A stretch of 64,000 nt of DNA from Helcococcus kunzii ATCC 51366 (GCF_000245755.1 NZ_JH601088.1:943034-1007033), one strand, 5' to 3'. Counted from the stretch's first letter, positions 42,634-52,992 are shown. Numbers and translations are program-made. Notes: a model not told the origin generated them from the sequence alone.

Positions 42634-43647
42634 CTATTTTTTTAACTTTCTTACAGTTTCTCTTTCCATTATTTCATGCTTCAAATTAATTGATTTTTCG
42701 AATTCTTCTGATTCTCTCAATATTTTAACAAGCATTCTAACAGCTATAGCCCCTATATCATAGTATGGCATTCTAACTGAAGAAAGTGATGGTTTGAATA
42801 ATTCAGATATTTCTGTATTTCCAAATCCAGTAATTGAAAATTCTTCTGGAATGCTAATATTATTATCATAGAAATAATGAAGCATACCAATAGCTAATGC
42901 ATCTGAATCTGCTACAATAGCTGTAATATTGTAATCTCTAAATTTCTTAATATTTTTTTCTAAGAAATTATAGCCAGCTTCTATACTGTTTTCTGGAGTA
43001 TTAAATACCCATGATTCTAAGTTGAAATCATCTACACATTCTTGATAACCAGTTTCTTTTGATTCTGCAGAATATGAAGAAGATCTTTCTCTTACATATG
43101 CAATTTTCTTATGATTATTGTCAATTATGTATTTTGTCATATCGTACATAGCTTGTTTATAATCGATAGTAATTGTCTTAAATTCTTCTGGACTATAGAA
43201 TTGGTCCAAAATGATATATGGTATTTCATGCTCTCTGATTAAATAAAGTATTTCACTGTTAATTTTTTCAGATATAACGATTATTCCCTCAACTTGCTTT
43301 GAAGATAAGAAATCTACAGCTTTCTTTTGAATTTCAAAATCTCCAAATGTAGAGTATAGAAGGATATCATACTTATACATCTTTCCTATTTCATCGATAC
43401 CCCTCAAATATTGAGCCATGTACCCATATCCAATATCATCTAAGATAATTCCCAATGTATTAGATCTTTTCATAACTAGAGATCTAGCTAGTTCATTTGG
43501 CTTATATCCAAGTTTTTCAATTGCTTTGTTTACTGCTTCAGTTTTATCAGGTGATACTTTTCTTGTACCATTGATTACTCTCGATACAGTTGAAATAGAT
43601 ACACCGGCAAGATTTTTAACATCTTCCATAGTTGGCTTTCTAGACAT
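42634..43647 (-). CDS. LacI-family regulator, possibly CcpA-like
   Basis: 337 aa from ATG 43647 (GGAGGGGTAT upstream); the longer frame to 43701 is not preceded by a site. The LacI helix-turn-helix and hinge (TMEDVKNLAGVSISTVSRVI, NELARSLVMKRSNTLGII) are followed by a periplasmic-binding-like effector domain. Immediate neighbourhood to ptsH hints at a HPr-Ser-P-responsive catabolite regulator. The sequence alone does not separate CcpA from a sugar-specific repressor. Confidence 0.8.
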   Translation of the reverse strand: MSRKPTMEDVKNLAGVSISTVSRVINGTRKVSPDKTEAVNKAIEKLGYKPNELARSLVMKRSNTLGIILDDIGYGYMAQYLRGIDEIGKMYKYDILLYSTFGDFEIQKKAVDFLSSKQVEGIIVISEKINSEILYLIREHEIPYIILDQFYSPEEFKTITIDYKQAMYDMTKYIIDNNHKKIAYVRERSSSYSAESKETGYQECVDDFNLESWVFNTPENSIEAGYNFLEKNIKKFRDYNITAIVADSDALAIGMLHYFYDNNISIPEEFSITGFGNTEISELFKPSLSSVRMPYYDIGAIAVRMLVKILRESEEFEKSINLKHEIMERETVRKLKK

Positions 43648-43704
43648 ATACCCCTCCAATCTCTTTTGCTTAATTGTACCATAAATAACCTTTTCATACA
43701 ATAA

Positions 43705-45759
43705 TTATTTATTTGTTGGACAATTTTCATTATTACATACAATAATGTCCTCTTTTCGGTTCTTTTTATGCACCATTAAATCGCCACATTCAGGGCAAAT
43801 CTCACCAGTTGGTTTATACCAAGAAGCCCATTCACATTTTGGATAATTGTCGCAACCATAGAAAAGTTTACCACGTTTGGAAATTTTTTCAACAATTTTT
43901 CCACCGCATCTTGGACATTTTACACCAATTTCTTTAACAATATTTTCTGTATGCTTACATTCTGGGAAATTTTCACATCCAATAAACTGACCATTTCTAC
44001 CATTTTTATAAAGTAAATTTCCCCCACATTCTGGACATTTTTTTCCTGTAGGTTCTGATTTTATTTCGTAATCTGTTTTTGAATTTTGCGCTTCAGTTAA
44101 ATAGATTTCAAATTTATCATAAAATTCTTTTAATAATTTTTTCCATTCGATCTTATCTTCTTCTATTTTATCTAAATCTGTCTCCATTTGAGCTGTGAAG
44201 TCAGTATTGATTATTTCATCAAAATATTTATCTAATAACTCCATCACAGTAAAACCAATTTCTGTAGGTTTTAATGCTTTTTCTTCAAATTCAACATAAT
44301 TTCTACTCAAAATACTTCTAATAATGGAAGAATATGTAGAAGGTCTACCAATACCATTTTTTTCTAATTCCTTTACTAAAGAGGATTCTGTAAATCTTGG
44401 TTTTGGTTTAGTAAAATGTTGATTCTTTTCAATTTTCTTAGATGGAATTTTTTCCCCAATTTCTAAATCAGGTAATTCAACGCTTTTATCACTAGTTTTC
44501 CACACTTTTGTGAAACCATCAAATGTAATTATGGAACCATTAAATCTAAATACTTGATTGTTTGATTCCGCATCGTATCTAGTTGACAAATATTCACTAT
44601 CTTTCATTTGAGAAGCAATAGTTCTTTCCCAAATCAATCTATATAGCTTAAATTGATCATTTGATAGATAATCTCTTATTTTATCTGGAGTTCTAGCAAT
44701 AGAAGACACTCTTACAGCTTCGTGAGCATTTTGAGCATTTGCTTTTGCCTTACTATATTGTCTTCCTTTACATGCATATTTGGCCCCATAATTATCTTTT
44801 ATGAATTTTACTGCTTCATCAACAATAGCCTTGGATAATCTTGTAGAATCTGTTCTCATATATGAAATTAGACCCACAGAGCCACTTCCAACATTAATAC
44901 CTTCGTATAATTGTTGTGCAACTGACATTGTCTTAGATGTAGTAAAACCTAATTTTTTTGAGGCTTCTTGTTGTAATGTTGAAGTGGTAAAAGGTGCATA
45001 TGCCTTTCTCTTTCTCTTTTGAACATTCTTATCAATAATTGTAAAATCTTTTCCTAACTTAGAAATGATTTCATCAACTTCTTGTTCATTATTTAATTTT
45101 ACACTCTCTAATTTATTATTGATAGTTTGGCCATAAAAATCACCTTGGAAATCTATTTTATCTTTATTTGAAAATAAAGTAATGCTCCAATATTCTTCTG
45201 GCTTAAATTTTTGAATCTCTTTTTCTCTATCAACAATAATCTTAAGCGCAGCAGATTGCACCCTACCTGCAGAAAGTCCATTTTTCACTTTCTTCCAAAG
45301 AACAGGAGATAGTTTATATCCTACTATACGGTCTAAAACACGCCTCGCTTGTTGTGCGTCAACTAAATTAAGATCTATCTCTCTTGGATTTTTTAACGCC
45401 TCTAAAACTGTTTCTTTTGTAATCTCATGAAATACTATTCTATTTTTATCTTCTTGACTTAAACCTAATAAAAATGCTAAATGCCATGCAATTGCTTCCC
45501 CTTCTCTATCCGGGTCGGAAGCAAGATAAACATTTTCTGAATTTTTAGCTTCTTTTTTTATTGCATTAATAGTTGAAGCTTTACCTCTAACATTAATATA
45601 TTCAGGTTCGAAATTATTTTCAATGTCAACACCCATTCTACTTTTAGGTAAATCACGTAAATGACCAACTGATGCCATTACTTTGTAATTTCTACCTAAA
45701 AACTTGCTAATAGTCTTTGCTTTTGTAGGTGATTCAACTATAATCAAATTTTTTGCCAT
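43705..45759 (-). CDS. topA: DNA topoisomerase I
   Basis: 684 aa. N-terminal Toprim (IVESPTKAKTI, SDPDREGEAIAWHL), catalytic Tyr in ISYMRTDSTR, and three C-terminal four-Cys zinc ribbons (CPECGG.., CPRCGG.., CPECGD..). Relaxes negative supercoils. Follows dprA, as in many Bacillota. Confidence 0.95.
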   Translation of the reverse strand: MAKNLIIVESPTKAKTISKFLGRNYKVMASVGHLRDLPKSRMGVDIENNFEPEYINVRGKASTINAIKKEAKNSENVYLASDPDREGEAIAWHLAFLLGLSQEDKNRIVFHEITKETVLEALKNPREIDLNLVDAQQARRVLDRIVGYKLSPVLWKKVKNGLSAGRVQSAALKIIVDREKEIQKFKPEEYWSITLFSNKDKIDFQGDFYGQTINNKLESVKLNNEQEVDEIISKLGKDFTIIDKNVQKRKRKAYAPFTTSTLQQEASKKLGFTTSKTMSVAQQLYEGINVGSGSVGLISYMRTDSTRLSKAIVDEAVKFIKDNYGAKYACKGRQYSKAKANAQNAHEAVRVSSIARTPDKIRDYLSNDQFKLYRLIWERTIASQMKDSEYLSTRYDAESNNQVFRFNGSIITFDGFTKVWKTSDKSVELPDLEIGEKIPSKKIEKNQHFTKPKPRFTESSLVKELEKNGIGRPSTYSSIIRSILSRNYVEFEEKALKPTEIGFTVMELLDKYFDEIINTDFTAQMETDLDKIEEDKIEWKKLLKEFYDKFEIYLTEAQNSKTDYEIKSEPTGKKCPECGGNLLYKNGRNGQFIGCENFPECKHTENIVKEIGVKCPRCGGKIVEKISKRGKLFYGCDNYPKCEWASWYKPTGEICPECGDLMVHKKNRKEDIIVCNNENCPTNK

Positions 45760-45830
45760 ATTCTCCCCTTTTTTTTCAATTCCAAGTGTAATAATATCAT
45801 AAATTAAAATAAATACAATAATGAATAATA

Positions 45831-46922
45831 TTATTTTAAGGAATAAACATTTCCATTCAAATTAATTACAATATTATTTATCTCTAGATTCACTAAGATG
45901 GCGTATAATTTATTTATATTTATACCCGTAATGTTTGACATATCATCTATAGAAAGAATTTTATCTTTTAACAGTTTAATTACAGTCATTTCCTCAATAG
46001 TAAACTTATCATCTATCTTATCTGATAGATCACCAGGAATAAGAGTATTTACTTCTTCTAGAAATGAAAACTCTTCTATTATATCATTTGCATTTTGAAT
46101 AATTTTTGCACCTTTTTTTATAAGTCTATTGCATCCTTCGGAATATATAGAATTTATATTACCAGGAATTGCAAAAACATCACGATTTTGTTCAATAGCA
46201 TAATTAGCAGTTATCAAAGAACCGCTTTCTTCCGCCGCTTCTATAACTAATACTCCTAAAGAAATACCAGAAATTATTCTATTCCTAAAAACAAAATTTC
46301 TCTTAATGGGATTTGTCCCTAAAGGAAATTCAGATATTAACAAATTATTCTTCATTAGATTATAAATATATTTATTGGTTTTAGGATATTCTATTTCTAA
46401 TGATGAAGCAAGTACACCGATAGTATGAATCTTTGATTCTATTGAGCTGGTATGCACTTGTGCATCGATCCCTAGTGCCATTCCTGAGACAGTACTTATT
46501 TTATATCTCGCTAATTCAGTAACTATTTTATTAGTACACCATTTTCCATAATTTGTTGGTTTTCTAGTGCCTACAATAGCCAAACATTGGTTTATTTCAT
46601 CAAAACCTTCACCTTTGTAATACAAAATGGCAGGAGCATTATATATCTTTTTTAATCTTTCTGGATAGTTTTTATCCAAAATCGTAGAAAATTTTATTGA
46701 TAGTTGATACATTTTACGCATTTCTTCATCAATATTAATTGAATCAAACTTATCATAAAGTAAATCTTTTTCATAATTTGTTAAAAAAAAGAGTCTATTT
46801 ATTGAATTTTTACGTAGATGTAAAAAATAATCTAATAGCCCCTCACTTATAAAATTAATTATTCTTAAATTATTTATACCGGCAATATTTAGAAATAAAA
46901 TTATTCTTCTGTGATTATACAT
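45831..46922 (-). CDS. dprA: DNA processing protein DprA
   Basis: 363 aa. Loads RecA on incoming single strands during transformation. Rossmann-like core with VGTRKPTNYGKW, VSGMALGIDAQVH, EFPLGTNPIKRNF and GSLITANYAIEQNRDVFAIPG; C-terminal winged helix (~300-363). Its presence supports a capacity for natural transformation. Confidence 0.93.
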   Translation of the reverse strand: MYNHRRIILFLNIAGINNLRIINFISEGLLDYFLHLRKNSINRLFFLTNYEKDLLYDKFDSINIDEEMRKMYQLSIKFSTILDKNYPERLKKIYNAPAILYYKGEGFDEINQCLAIVGTRKPTNYGKWCTNKIVTELARYKISTVSGMALGIDAQVHTSSIESKIHTIGVLASSLEIEYPKTNKYIYNLMKNNLLISEFPLGTNPIKRNFVFRNRIISGISLGVLVIEAAEESGSLITANYAIEQNRDVFAIPGNINSIYSEGCNRLIKKGAKIIQNANDIIEEFSFLEEVNTLIPGDLSDKIDDKFTIEEMTVIKLLKDKILSIDDMSNITGININKLYAILVNLEINNIVINLNGNVYSLK

Positions 46923-46931
46923 AGATCCTCC

Positions 46932-47282
46932 TCAAAAAGCATTAATGATATGATTAATTTTTTTAATCTGCCAATAACACTCTATGATATCAAACCTTAA
47001 ATTATAATCATAAAGTCTCCATTTATCTATGTAATATAAACCTAAATTTTTTAATTTTACTTGTTTTATATTATTTACAGATTGTGAAGCTGATGTATAC
47101 TCAAAATTTTTTCTAGTTTTCACTTCTACAATAACAATTGTATCGTCATATAAAGCAATAATATCAGCTTCAGCAAAATTAGTTGTAAAATTTCTTTCTA
47201 ATATTGTATATCCATGTTTCTTCAAAAACTTTGATGCGATTTCCTCGCCTAATCTACCTGTTACTTTTGTTTCGTTGCTCAT
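46932..47282 (-). CDS. YraN family endonuclease-like protein
   Basis: 116 aa. GRLGEEIASKFLKKHGYTIL, FAEADIIALYDDTIVIVEVK and the PD-(D/E)XK-like core are the marks of YraN/UPF0102. Role uncertain; genetically linked to rnhB and dprA. Overlaps rnhB by 29 bases. Confidence 0.88.
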   Translation of the reverse strand: MSNETKVTGRLGEEIASKFLKKHGYTILERNFTTNFAEADIIALYDDTIVIVEVKTRKNFEYTSASQSVNNIKQVKLKNLGLYYIDKWRLYDYNLRFDIIECYWQIKKINHIINAF

Positions 47283-47901
47283 AGTATTTTTTCATAAAGG
47301 TTTTTCTATGAATGTCGGTCAATCCATATTCATCTATAGCTTCATAATGCTTTTTTGTACCGTAACCTTTATGCGCTTCAAACATATATTCCGGATATTT
47401 TTTTGAATACTCAATCATAATATCATCTCTAAATATCTTAGCCAATATAGATGCGCAAGATATTTCATAAACTAAATCATCGCCTGATATTATAGCTATT
47501 TGGTCTATATCATGTTCAATAATCTCCGCATCAATTAATGCTAAATCACATTTATAAGGATTACCCTTTTTGTCAGATAGATTATCAATGGCCTGCTTCA
47601 TAGCTAATAAACTCGCTTGGCGAATGTTTATCTCATCTATGATATTATGCTCTACAATACCATATCCTATTGCAATTGCACGGGAATAGATGTCTTTAGC
47701 TAATTCCCTCCTTTTTTTATCAGTTAATTTCTTGGAATCTTTCACTCCATCTATATGATCCCCACCCATTACAATAGCGCAACTTACAACTGGTCCAGCA
47801 ATTGGTCCTCTTCCAACTTCATCCACACCACAAATACTGTTGTAGTCTTTTGCTTTATCTAATAAAATTTCTAATTGATCTCTATTTAACTTTATTCTCA
47901 T
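47254..47901 (-). CDS. rnhB: Ribonuclease HII
   Basis: 215 aa. Removes ribonucleotides from DNA. ICGVDEVGRGPIAGPVV carries the first catalytic Asp-Glu; DAEI and ASILAKIFRDD follow. No terminator separates it from yraN. Confidence 0.95.
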   Translation of the reverse strand: MRIKLNRDQLEILLDKAKDYNSICGVDEVGRGPIAGPVVSCAIVMGGDHIDGVKDSKKLTDKKRRELAKDIYSRAIAIGYGIVEHNIIDEINIRQASLLAMKQAIDNLSDKKGNPYKCDLALIDAEIIEHDIDQIAIISGDDLVYEISCASILAKIFRDDIMIEYSKKYPEYMFEAHKGYGTKKHYEAIDEYGLTDIHRKTFMKKYYEQRNKSNR

Positions 47902-47996
47902 ATAACCTCATTATAAATGTTTTTCACAAAAATAAACTTTCATTATTGTTACGTAAATTTAACATTTGTAAAAATTTGTCTAAAACTAAAGATTTA

Positions 47997-48848
47997 TTAT
48001 TTTAATTCTTCTACTGTTTCTAAAGTTATTCTTCCAATTCTTACTTTTCTAAAATCATCTAAAATAATATTAGCAACCTTAAAATAATCTATCTCTTTGT
48101 TTCTTTTTATAGCACCAAATTTTAGAGCAATACTATCCATAATTTCAATAGTAGTTAAATCATTTTCAATACCATACCTATTGATCAAATCTTCATAATA
48201 AGTAGATTGCAATTTTTTAATTAACTCAAAACAAAGATCTTCAATTTCTAAGATTTCATCTTTAATTGCTCCTGTAAAAGCTAAATTTTTACCACCATCA
48301 GGTAAATCTAGTTTTGGCCATAAAACTCCTGGAGTGTCTAATAACAAGAGATTACTTGAAGTTCTTATCCATTGATTCATCCTTGTAACACCAGGTCTAT
48401 TTCCAACTTTTGTACCTTTTCTTTGAGAAACATTATTGATAAATGTTGATTTCCCAACATTAGGTATACCTACTACCATCATCTTTATAGTTTCATCTTT
48501 TATCTGTTTTTCTTTCCTTTTAGCAAATAAAGGCTCCAATGTCTTTCTAGCAATTTTATATAAATCATTTGTTTTTTTATCTTTTGTTGAATTAAACTCT
48601 ATTACTGAAATATTTTTTTCATTAAAATATTTAATCCATTTTCTTGTTTCCTTTGGATTAGCCATATCCACTTTATTTAAGATGATTATCCTTGGAAAAT
48701 CTCCTAATATTTTATCAATTACCGGATTTCTTGAACTAATTGGTATTCTAGAATCAACAATTTCGGCAACAATATCTACAAGTTTTAATGACTCTCTTAT
48801 TTTGTCAATAGATTTTTTCATATGTCCTGGATACCAGTTAATATTCAT
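47997..48848 (-). CDS. rbgA: Ribosome biogenesis GTPase RbgA (YlqF)
   Basis: 283 aa. Needed for late 50S assembly. Circularly permuted GTPase: NKVDM (G4), then GIPNVGKSTFIN (G1), then DTPG (G3); N-terminal WYPGHMKKSIDKI. Lies downstream of rplS, with a terminator hairpin between them. Confidence 0.95.
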   Translation of the reverse strand: MNINWYPGHMKKSIDKIRESLKLVDIVAEIVDSRIPISSRNPVIDKILGDFPRIIILNKVDMANPKETRKWIKYFNEKNISVIEFNSTKDKKTNDLYKIARKTLEPLFAKRKEKQIKDETIKMMVVGIPNVGKSTFINNVSQRKGTKVGNRPGVTRMNQWIRTSSNLLLLDTPGVLWPKLDLPDGGKNLAFTGAIKDEILEIEDLCFELIKKLQSTYYEDLINRYGIENDLTTIEIMDSIALKFGAIKRNKEIDYFKVANIILDDFRKVRIGRITLETVEELK

Positions 48849-48868
48849 AAATCCTCCTAAATGTTATA

Positions 48869-48896
48869 AAAAAAGGTCAGACAATTGTCCAACCTA
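48869..48896 (-). terminator. Terminator between rplS and rbgA
   Basis: AGGT.GGACAATTGTC.GACCT stem followed by TTTTTTTAT on the minus strand. It ends about 15 bases before the rbgA ribosome site (AGGAGGATTT). Confidence 0.8.
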
Positions 48897-48900
48897 ATTC

Positions 48901-49248
48901 TTAGTAATCTGTTTTTTCTCTTAATTTAGCAGCTTTACCTACTCTATTTCTTAAGTAGAATAGTTTTGCTCTTCTTGCTTTACCATGTCTAGCAATAGTT
49001 ATTTTTTCTACTCTTGGTGAATGTAGTAAGAATGTTCTTTCAACACCAACACCGTATGATAATCTTCTTACAGTAAATGTTGATCTTACACTTTCTCCTT
49101 GAATTTTAATAACTGTACCTTCAAAAACTTGAATTCTTTCTCTTGAACCTTCTTTTATTCTATAATCGACTTTTACATAATCACCAACTGAGATTTCAGG
49201 TAAAGAGTCTTTCTTTTGTTCATCTTCGATTTGTCTTATGATATCCAT
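48901..49248 (-). CDS. rplS: 50S ribosomal protein bL19
   Basis: 115 aa of normal length, with [35 protein letters not shown] and the C-terminal [20 protein letters not shown]. At the end of the rpsP-khpA-rimM-trmD-rplS cluster. Confidence 0.97.
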   Translation of the reverse strand: MDIIRQIEDEQKKDSLPEISVGDYVKVDYRIKEGSRERIQVFEGTVIKIQGESVRSTFTVRRLSYGVGVERTFLLHSPRVEKITIARHGKARRAKLFYLRNRVGKAAKLREKTDY

Positions 49249-49250
49249 AA

Positions 49251-49946
49251 TTATCCCTTTCTTAAACTTTCAATATATTTTTTATATAAATCTGGTCTTT
49301 TTCTTTTTGTATTTTCTATACTGCTATTTTTTTGCCACTCTTCTATTAATTTATGATTACCAGAAAATAGCACCTCAGGTACTTTCAAACCTCTGTATTC
49401 TCTAGGTCTTGTAAAATGATCATGTTGCAATAATATATTGTAATGAGAATCTGTCTGATATGATTCCTCTTTACCTATTACATTCGCGACTAGTCTTGCT
49501 GTTGCATCAATAACTACCATTGCTGGTATTTCTCCACCAGTCAACACATAATCGCCAATAGATAATTCAAAATCAACATAGTTATTTACAACTCTTGAAT
49601 CAATACCTTCATAATGTCCGCAAAGCAATATTATATGTTCTTCTTTAGAAAGTTCATTTGCTATTTCTTGATTAAACACTCGTCCCTGTGGACTTAAAAA
49701 AATAACTTTGGATTTTTCTTTTTTAACACTTTCAATGGCATCAATTACAGGCTCAACTTTCATAAGCATACCCGCAGATCCACCATAAACTTCGTCATCA
49801 ACTTTCTTATGCTTATCTTTAGAAAAAGATCTAATATCAACAGTACTAATATTGATTAAATTATTTTCTACCGCTTTTCCGATCACACCATATGATCTTA
49901 AAAAGTCAAATGAATTTGGGAAAAGTGTTAAAATATCAATGTTCAT
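49251..49946 (-). CDS. trmD: tRNA (guanine37-N1) methyltransferase
   Basis: 231 aa. Trefoil-knot SPOUT enzyme with [26 protein letters not shown] and [10 protein letters not shown]. Methylates G37 to keep reading frame. Starts within the rimM stop codon. Confidence 0.97.
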   Translation of the reverse strand: MNIDILTLFPNSFDFLRSYGVIGKAVENNLINISTVDIRSFSKDKHKKVDDEVYGGSAGMLMKVEPVIDAIESVKKEKSKVIFLSPQGRVFNQEIANELSKEEHIILLCGHYEGIDSRVVNNYVDFELSIGDYVLTGGEIPAMVVIDATARLVANVIGKEESYQTDSHYNILLQHDHFTRPREYRGLKVPEVLFSGNHKLIEEWQKNSSIENTKRKRPDLYKKYIESLRKG

Positions 49947-50431
49947 TACATACCTTCTATTAGCTTTACTTTCATTTTATTATTTTCTAAATCAATATCG
50001 AGTATAAATTCAGCAACTGCTGGAATAAGCATTTCTTTGGTATCACTTTTTACAACATAAACATCATTTACATCATATTCTAATACATCAACTACTTTTC
50101 CAACTTCTTTATCGTTATTATCTATTACTTCAATACCAATTAAATCTTTTATATAAAACTCATCATCTTCCAAATCAATAAGATCATCAGATGAAATATA
50201 AATAGATTTACCTTTAAACTTCAATACATCATTTATATTATTATAACCATCAAGTAAAATAATATAATTACCCTTGTGAATCTTAGAACTTTTTATTTCA
50301 AATTCATCTTCATATCCTTCGATATAATACTTAATAACTCGATCAAATTCTTCTATACCAGTTCTTTCAACTTTTAATTCACCTTTTATACCATGGGTAT
50401 TTATAATTGTACCAACTTTTATTTTTTCCAT
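49946..50431 (-). CDS. rimM: 16S rRNA processing protein RimM
   Basis: 161 aa. GTIINTHGIKGELKVER starts the N domain; the PRC-barrel part has EFYIKDLIGIEV and EMLIPAV.EFILDID. Assists 30S head maturation. Overlaps trmD and khpA by one base. Confidence 0.93.
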   Translation of the reverse strand: MEKIKVGTIINTHGIKGELKVERTGIEEFDRVIKYYIEGYEDEFEIKSSKIHKGNYIILLDGYNNINDVLKFKGKSIYISSDDLIDLEDDEFYIKDLIGIEVIDNNDKEVGKVVDVLEYDVNDVYVVKSDTKEMLIPAVAEFILDIDLENNKMKVKLIEGM

Positions 50432-50664
50432 TATTTTGAATCTATTACTAAATTTACTTTTTTTTGTTCTTTAATAGCACAAGCTTTTAATATGGATCTA
50501 ATTGAATTTGCAATTTTACCTTGCTTTCCAATAACTTTCCCCATATCTTCACTATTTACTAATAATTTAATATCAACAATACCATCATTTTGTTCTGTAA
50601 TTACTTCAACATCTTCTGGTTTTGCTACTAAAACTTTCGCAATATATTCTACAATTTCATTCAT
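50431..50664 (-). CDS. khpA: KH-domain RNA-binding protein KhpA
   Basis: 77 aa, one KH domain with the GKVIGKQGKIANSIRSIL loop (GxxG as GKQG). Partner of KhpB/Jag in post-transcriptional control of cell growth in Gram-positives. Between rpsP and rimM as usual. Confidence 0.92.
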   Translation of the reverse strand: MNEIVEYIAKVLVAKPEDVEVITEQNDGIVDIKLLVNSEDMGKVIGKQGKIANSIRSILKACAIKEQKKVNLVIDSK

Positions 50665-50666
50665 TA

Positions 50667-51140
50667 TTAAGCTTCCACTTCTTCTTCAGTTTCTTCAACT
50701 ACTTCTTCTTCGGCAGCTGCTGCTTCTACTTCTTTAGCAGCTTCTTCAGCTTTTGCTTTTTCTTCTGCTTCTCTCTTTAATCTTCTTTCTTCAGCTTCTT
50801 TTGCTTTTTTTTCTGCTTCTCTCTTTAATCTTCTTTCTTCAGCTTCTTTTGCTTTTTTTTCTGCTTCAGCTTTTTTCTTTTCTTCAACTTGTTTAGCTAA
50901 ATCTTCAAAATCAGTTTTTAATAATCTTGCTACTGTTGTAGTTGGTTTTGCACCTACTCCTATCCAGTAATCTACTCTTTCGCTATCAATCTTAAATACT
51001 TTTGGTTCTGAAATTGGATTATAATATCCGATTTCTTCGATGAATTTTCCATCTCTTGGTGATCTTTCATCTGCTACAACTATTCTGTAGAATGGTCTCT
51101 TTTTAGCACCTATTCTTTTCATTCTAATTTTTACTGCCAT
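50667..51140 (-). CDS. rpsP: 30S ribosomal protein bS16 with long repeat-bearing tail
   Basis: 157 aa, about 70 longer than usual. Residues 1-85 are ordinary bS16 ([36 protein letters not shown]). Thereafter comes a Lys/Glu/Ala helix with two copies of [16 protein letters not shown], repeated at DNA level (~50754-50869), and a strongly acidic end ([14 protein letters not shown]). The tail is probably a solvent-exposed charged helix; no function is known to me. Confidence 0.95.
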   Translation of the reverse strand: MAVKIRMKRIGAKKRPFYRIVVADERSPRDGKFIEEIGYYNPISEPKVFKIDSERVDYWIGVGAKPTTTVARLLKTDFEDLAKQVEEKKKAEAEKKAKEAEERRLKREAEKKAKEAEERRLKREAEEKAKAEEAAKEVEAAAAEEEVVEETEEEVEA

Positions 51141-51155
51141 ATTTCTCCTCCGTTA

Positions 51156-52487
51156 TTAAAAGAATGGGAATTTTCTTCTTCCCTTTTTTTGTTTTTTATT
51201 TAAAGCACCCATTTTTTTCATCATTTTTTTGGTTTCTTCAAATTGTTTTAGTAATTTATTTACTTCTCCAATATTTGTACCTGAACCATTTGCAATTCTC
51301 TTCTTTCTTGAGTTATCAATTGTACTTGGTTTTGTTCTTTCCTTAATTGTCATAGATCTAATAATTGCTTCTATTCTATCTATAGCTTTAGGATCAAAAT
51401 TCATCCCTTTAAGGGCTTTTTTATCAACACCAGGTATCATTTTGATTATATCTTCAAGAGGTCCCAAATTTCTCATTTGTGAAATTTGATCAAGAAAATC
51501 ATTTAAGTCAAATGATTGGTTTTTCATTTTTTCTTCAAGTTCTTTTGCTTTTTCTAAATCTAAAGCTTGTTCAGCTTTTTCAATAAGTGATAGCACATCA
51601 CCCATTCCTAATATTCTTGATACTAGTCTATCGGGATGGAATTGTTCCAAGTTTTCCATATTTTCACCAATACCAATGAACTTAATAGGTTTTTGTGTAA
51701 CAGCTCTAATTGATAAAGCGGCACCACCTCTTGTGTCACCATCAAGCTTTGTCATTAAAATCCCAGTAATCTCTAATTGATTATTGAAAGTTTCAGCAAC
51801 ATTTACCGCATCTTGACCAGTCATCGCATCGACAACCAATAAAGTTTCTGTTACATTAACAGCTTCTTTAATGCGTATTAATTCATTCATCAATTCTTCA
51901 TCAATATGAAGTCTACCAGCTGTATCTATGATAACAACATCATTGCCATTTTTCTTAGCTTCTTCAATAGCTTTTTTAGCAATTTCTACTGGGTCAATTT
52001 TCCCTAAAGAAAAAACTGGTACATCAACTTTTTTACCTACAACCTTAAGTTGGTCTATAGCAGCAGGTCTATAAATATCTCCTGCAACAAGTAATGGTTT
52101 CTTGTTTTTCTTCTTTAGATGAAGAGCTAACTTACCTGTTTGAGTCGTTTTACCTGCACCTTGTAAACCACACATCATAATAACTGTTGGTGGTTTAGGT
52201 GAAAATTTCAAAACTTGATTTTCATCGCTCATCAAGGCTATTAATTCTTCATTAACAATTTTTACAACCATTTGTCCAGGAGTTAAACTCTGCATAACCT
52301 CAGCGCCTAAGGCTCTCTCTTTAACTTTTTTTACAAAGCTTTTTACTACCTTAAAGTTTACGTCAGCCTCTAATAATGCAAGTCGAATTTCTCTCATTGC
52401 AGCATCTATATCTTTTTCAGAAAGCTTTCCTTTACCTCTAAGACCAGCCATTAAACTCTGTAATCTATCCGATAAGTTTTCAAACAT
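51156..52487 (-). CDS. ffh: Signal recognition particle protein Ffh
   Basis: 443 aa. N domain, GTPase (MCGLQGAGKTTQTGKLA, VIIDTAGRLHIDEE, LTKLDGDTRGGAALS) and C-terminal Met-rich M domain binding 4.5S RNA (IRSMTIKERTKP, RIANGSG). Follows its partner YlxM by ten bases. Confidence 0.97.
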   Translation of the reverse strand: MFENLSDRLQSLMAGLRGKGKLSEKDIDAAMREIRLALLEADVNFKVVKSFVKKVKERALGAEVMQSLTPGQMVVKIVNEELIALMSDENQVLKFSPKPPTVIMMCGLQGAGKTTQTGKLALHLKKKNKKPLLVAGDIYRPAAIDQLKVVGKKVDVPVFSLGKIDPVEIAKKAIEEAKKNGNDVVIIDTAGRLHIDEELMNELIRIKEAVNVTETLLVVDAMTGQDAVNVAETFNNQLEITGILMTKLDGDTRGGAALSIRAVTQKPIKFIGIGENMENLEQFHPDRLVSRILGMGDVLSLIEKAEQALDLEKAKELEEKMKNQSFDLNDFLDQISQMRNLGPLEDIIKMIPGVDKKALKGMNFDPKAIDRIEAIIRSMTIKERTKPSTIDNSRKKRIANGSGTNIGEVNKLLKQFEETKKMMKKMGALNKKQKKGRRKFPFF

Positions 52488-52497
52488 TTAGCACTTC

Positions 52498-52836
52498 CTA
52501 TTTTAATTTATTTCTAATTTGATAAATAATCTCCATATATTTTGAGAAATGTTCATCATCGAGATCATTTAGCAAATTATTTTCCAATCTATCTACTAAA
52601 CTACTTAATTCATTTATCCTTTCATACATCTTTAGCGAATCTTCAAAATCATATAAAGCTTTTTCAGAACGTTTAATCGTTTCTGATATGCTTTGTTTTG
52701 ATACACCTTGAATGTCAGCAATTTCTGTCAAGGATAAATCTTCTAAATAATACATTTCGATAGCTTCAGCCTGCTTATCTGTAAGTAATTTTTTATAATA
52801 CTCATAAAAAATACTTATCATAATATTTTTTTCCAT
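52498..52836 (-). CDS. ylxM: YlxM/p13 SRP-associated DNA-binding-like protein
   Basis: 112 aa. Sigma-4-like helix-turn-helix (YYLEDLSLTEIADIQGVSKQ) followed by a coiled tail. Known in Gram-positives as an activator of SRP. First gene of the ylxM-ffh-rpsP-...-rplS transcript; ACAGGAGATTAG before ATG. Confidence 0.92.
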   Translation of the reverse strand: MEKNIMISIFYEYYKKLLTDKQAEAIEMYYLEDLSLTEIADIQGVSKQSISETIKRSEKALYDFEDSLKMYERINELSSLVDRLENNLLNDLDDEHFSKYMEIIYQIRNKLK

Positions 52837-52872
52837 CTAATCTCCTGTCAAGGTTTTTCATTGACAAGTTAT

Positions 52873-52901
52873 ATATTAGCAAAATCAATGTTTAATGTCA
52901 A
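52873..52901 (-). promoter_or_regulatory. Promoter of the ylxM-ffh-ribosomal operon
   Basis: TTGACA (52896-52901) and TAATAT (52873-52878) on the minus strand, 17 bases apart, ~37 bases before ylxM. Confidence 0.8.
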
Positions 52902-52910
52902 ATTTTATTA

Positions 52911-52978
52911 TAAAAAAATGTACAATATTGAGACTATTAAATATTTTTAAATATCATTTTCTCATCTTGTACATTTTT
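52911..52978 (-). terminator. ftsY terminator
   Basis: AAAATGTACAAGATGAG and CTCAATATTGTACATTTT pair over most of their length, with a T-run on the minus strand; the loop is ~28 bases. Confidence 0.75.
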
Positions 52979-52992
52979 CTTATAATTTCATT

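Noticed and set aside
42634..43647. Definite naming as ccpA
   Set aside because: Location beside ptsH is suggestive, but motifs seen are shared by the entire LacI family.
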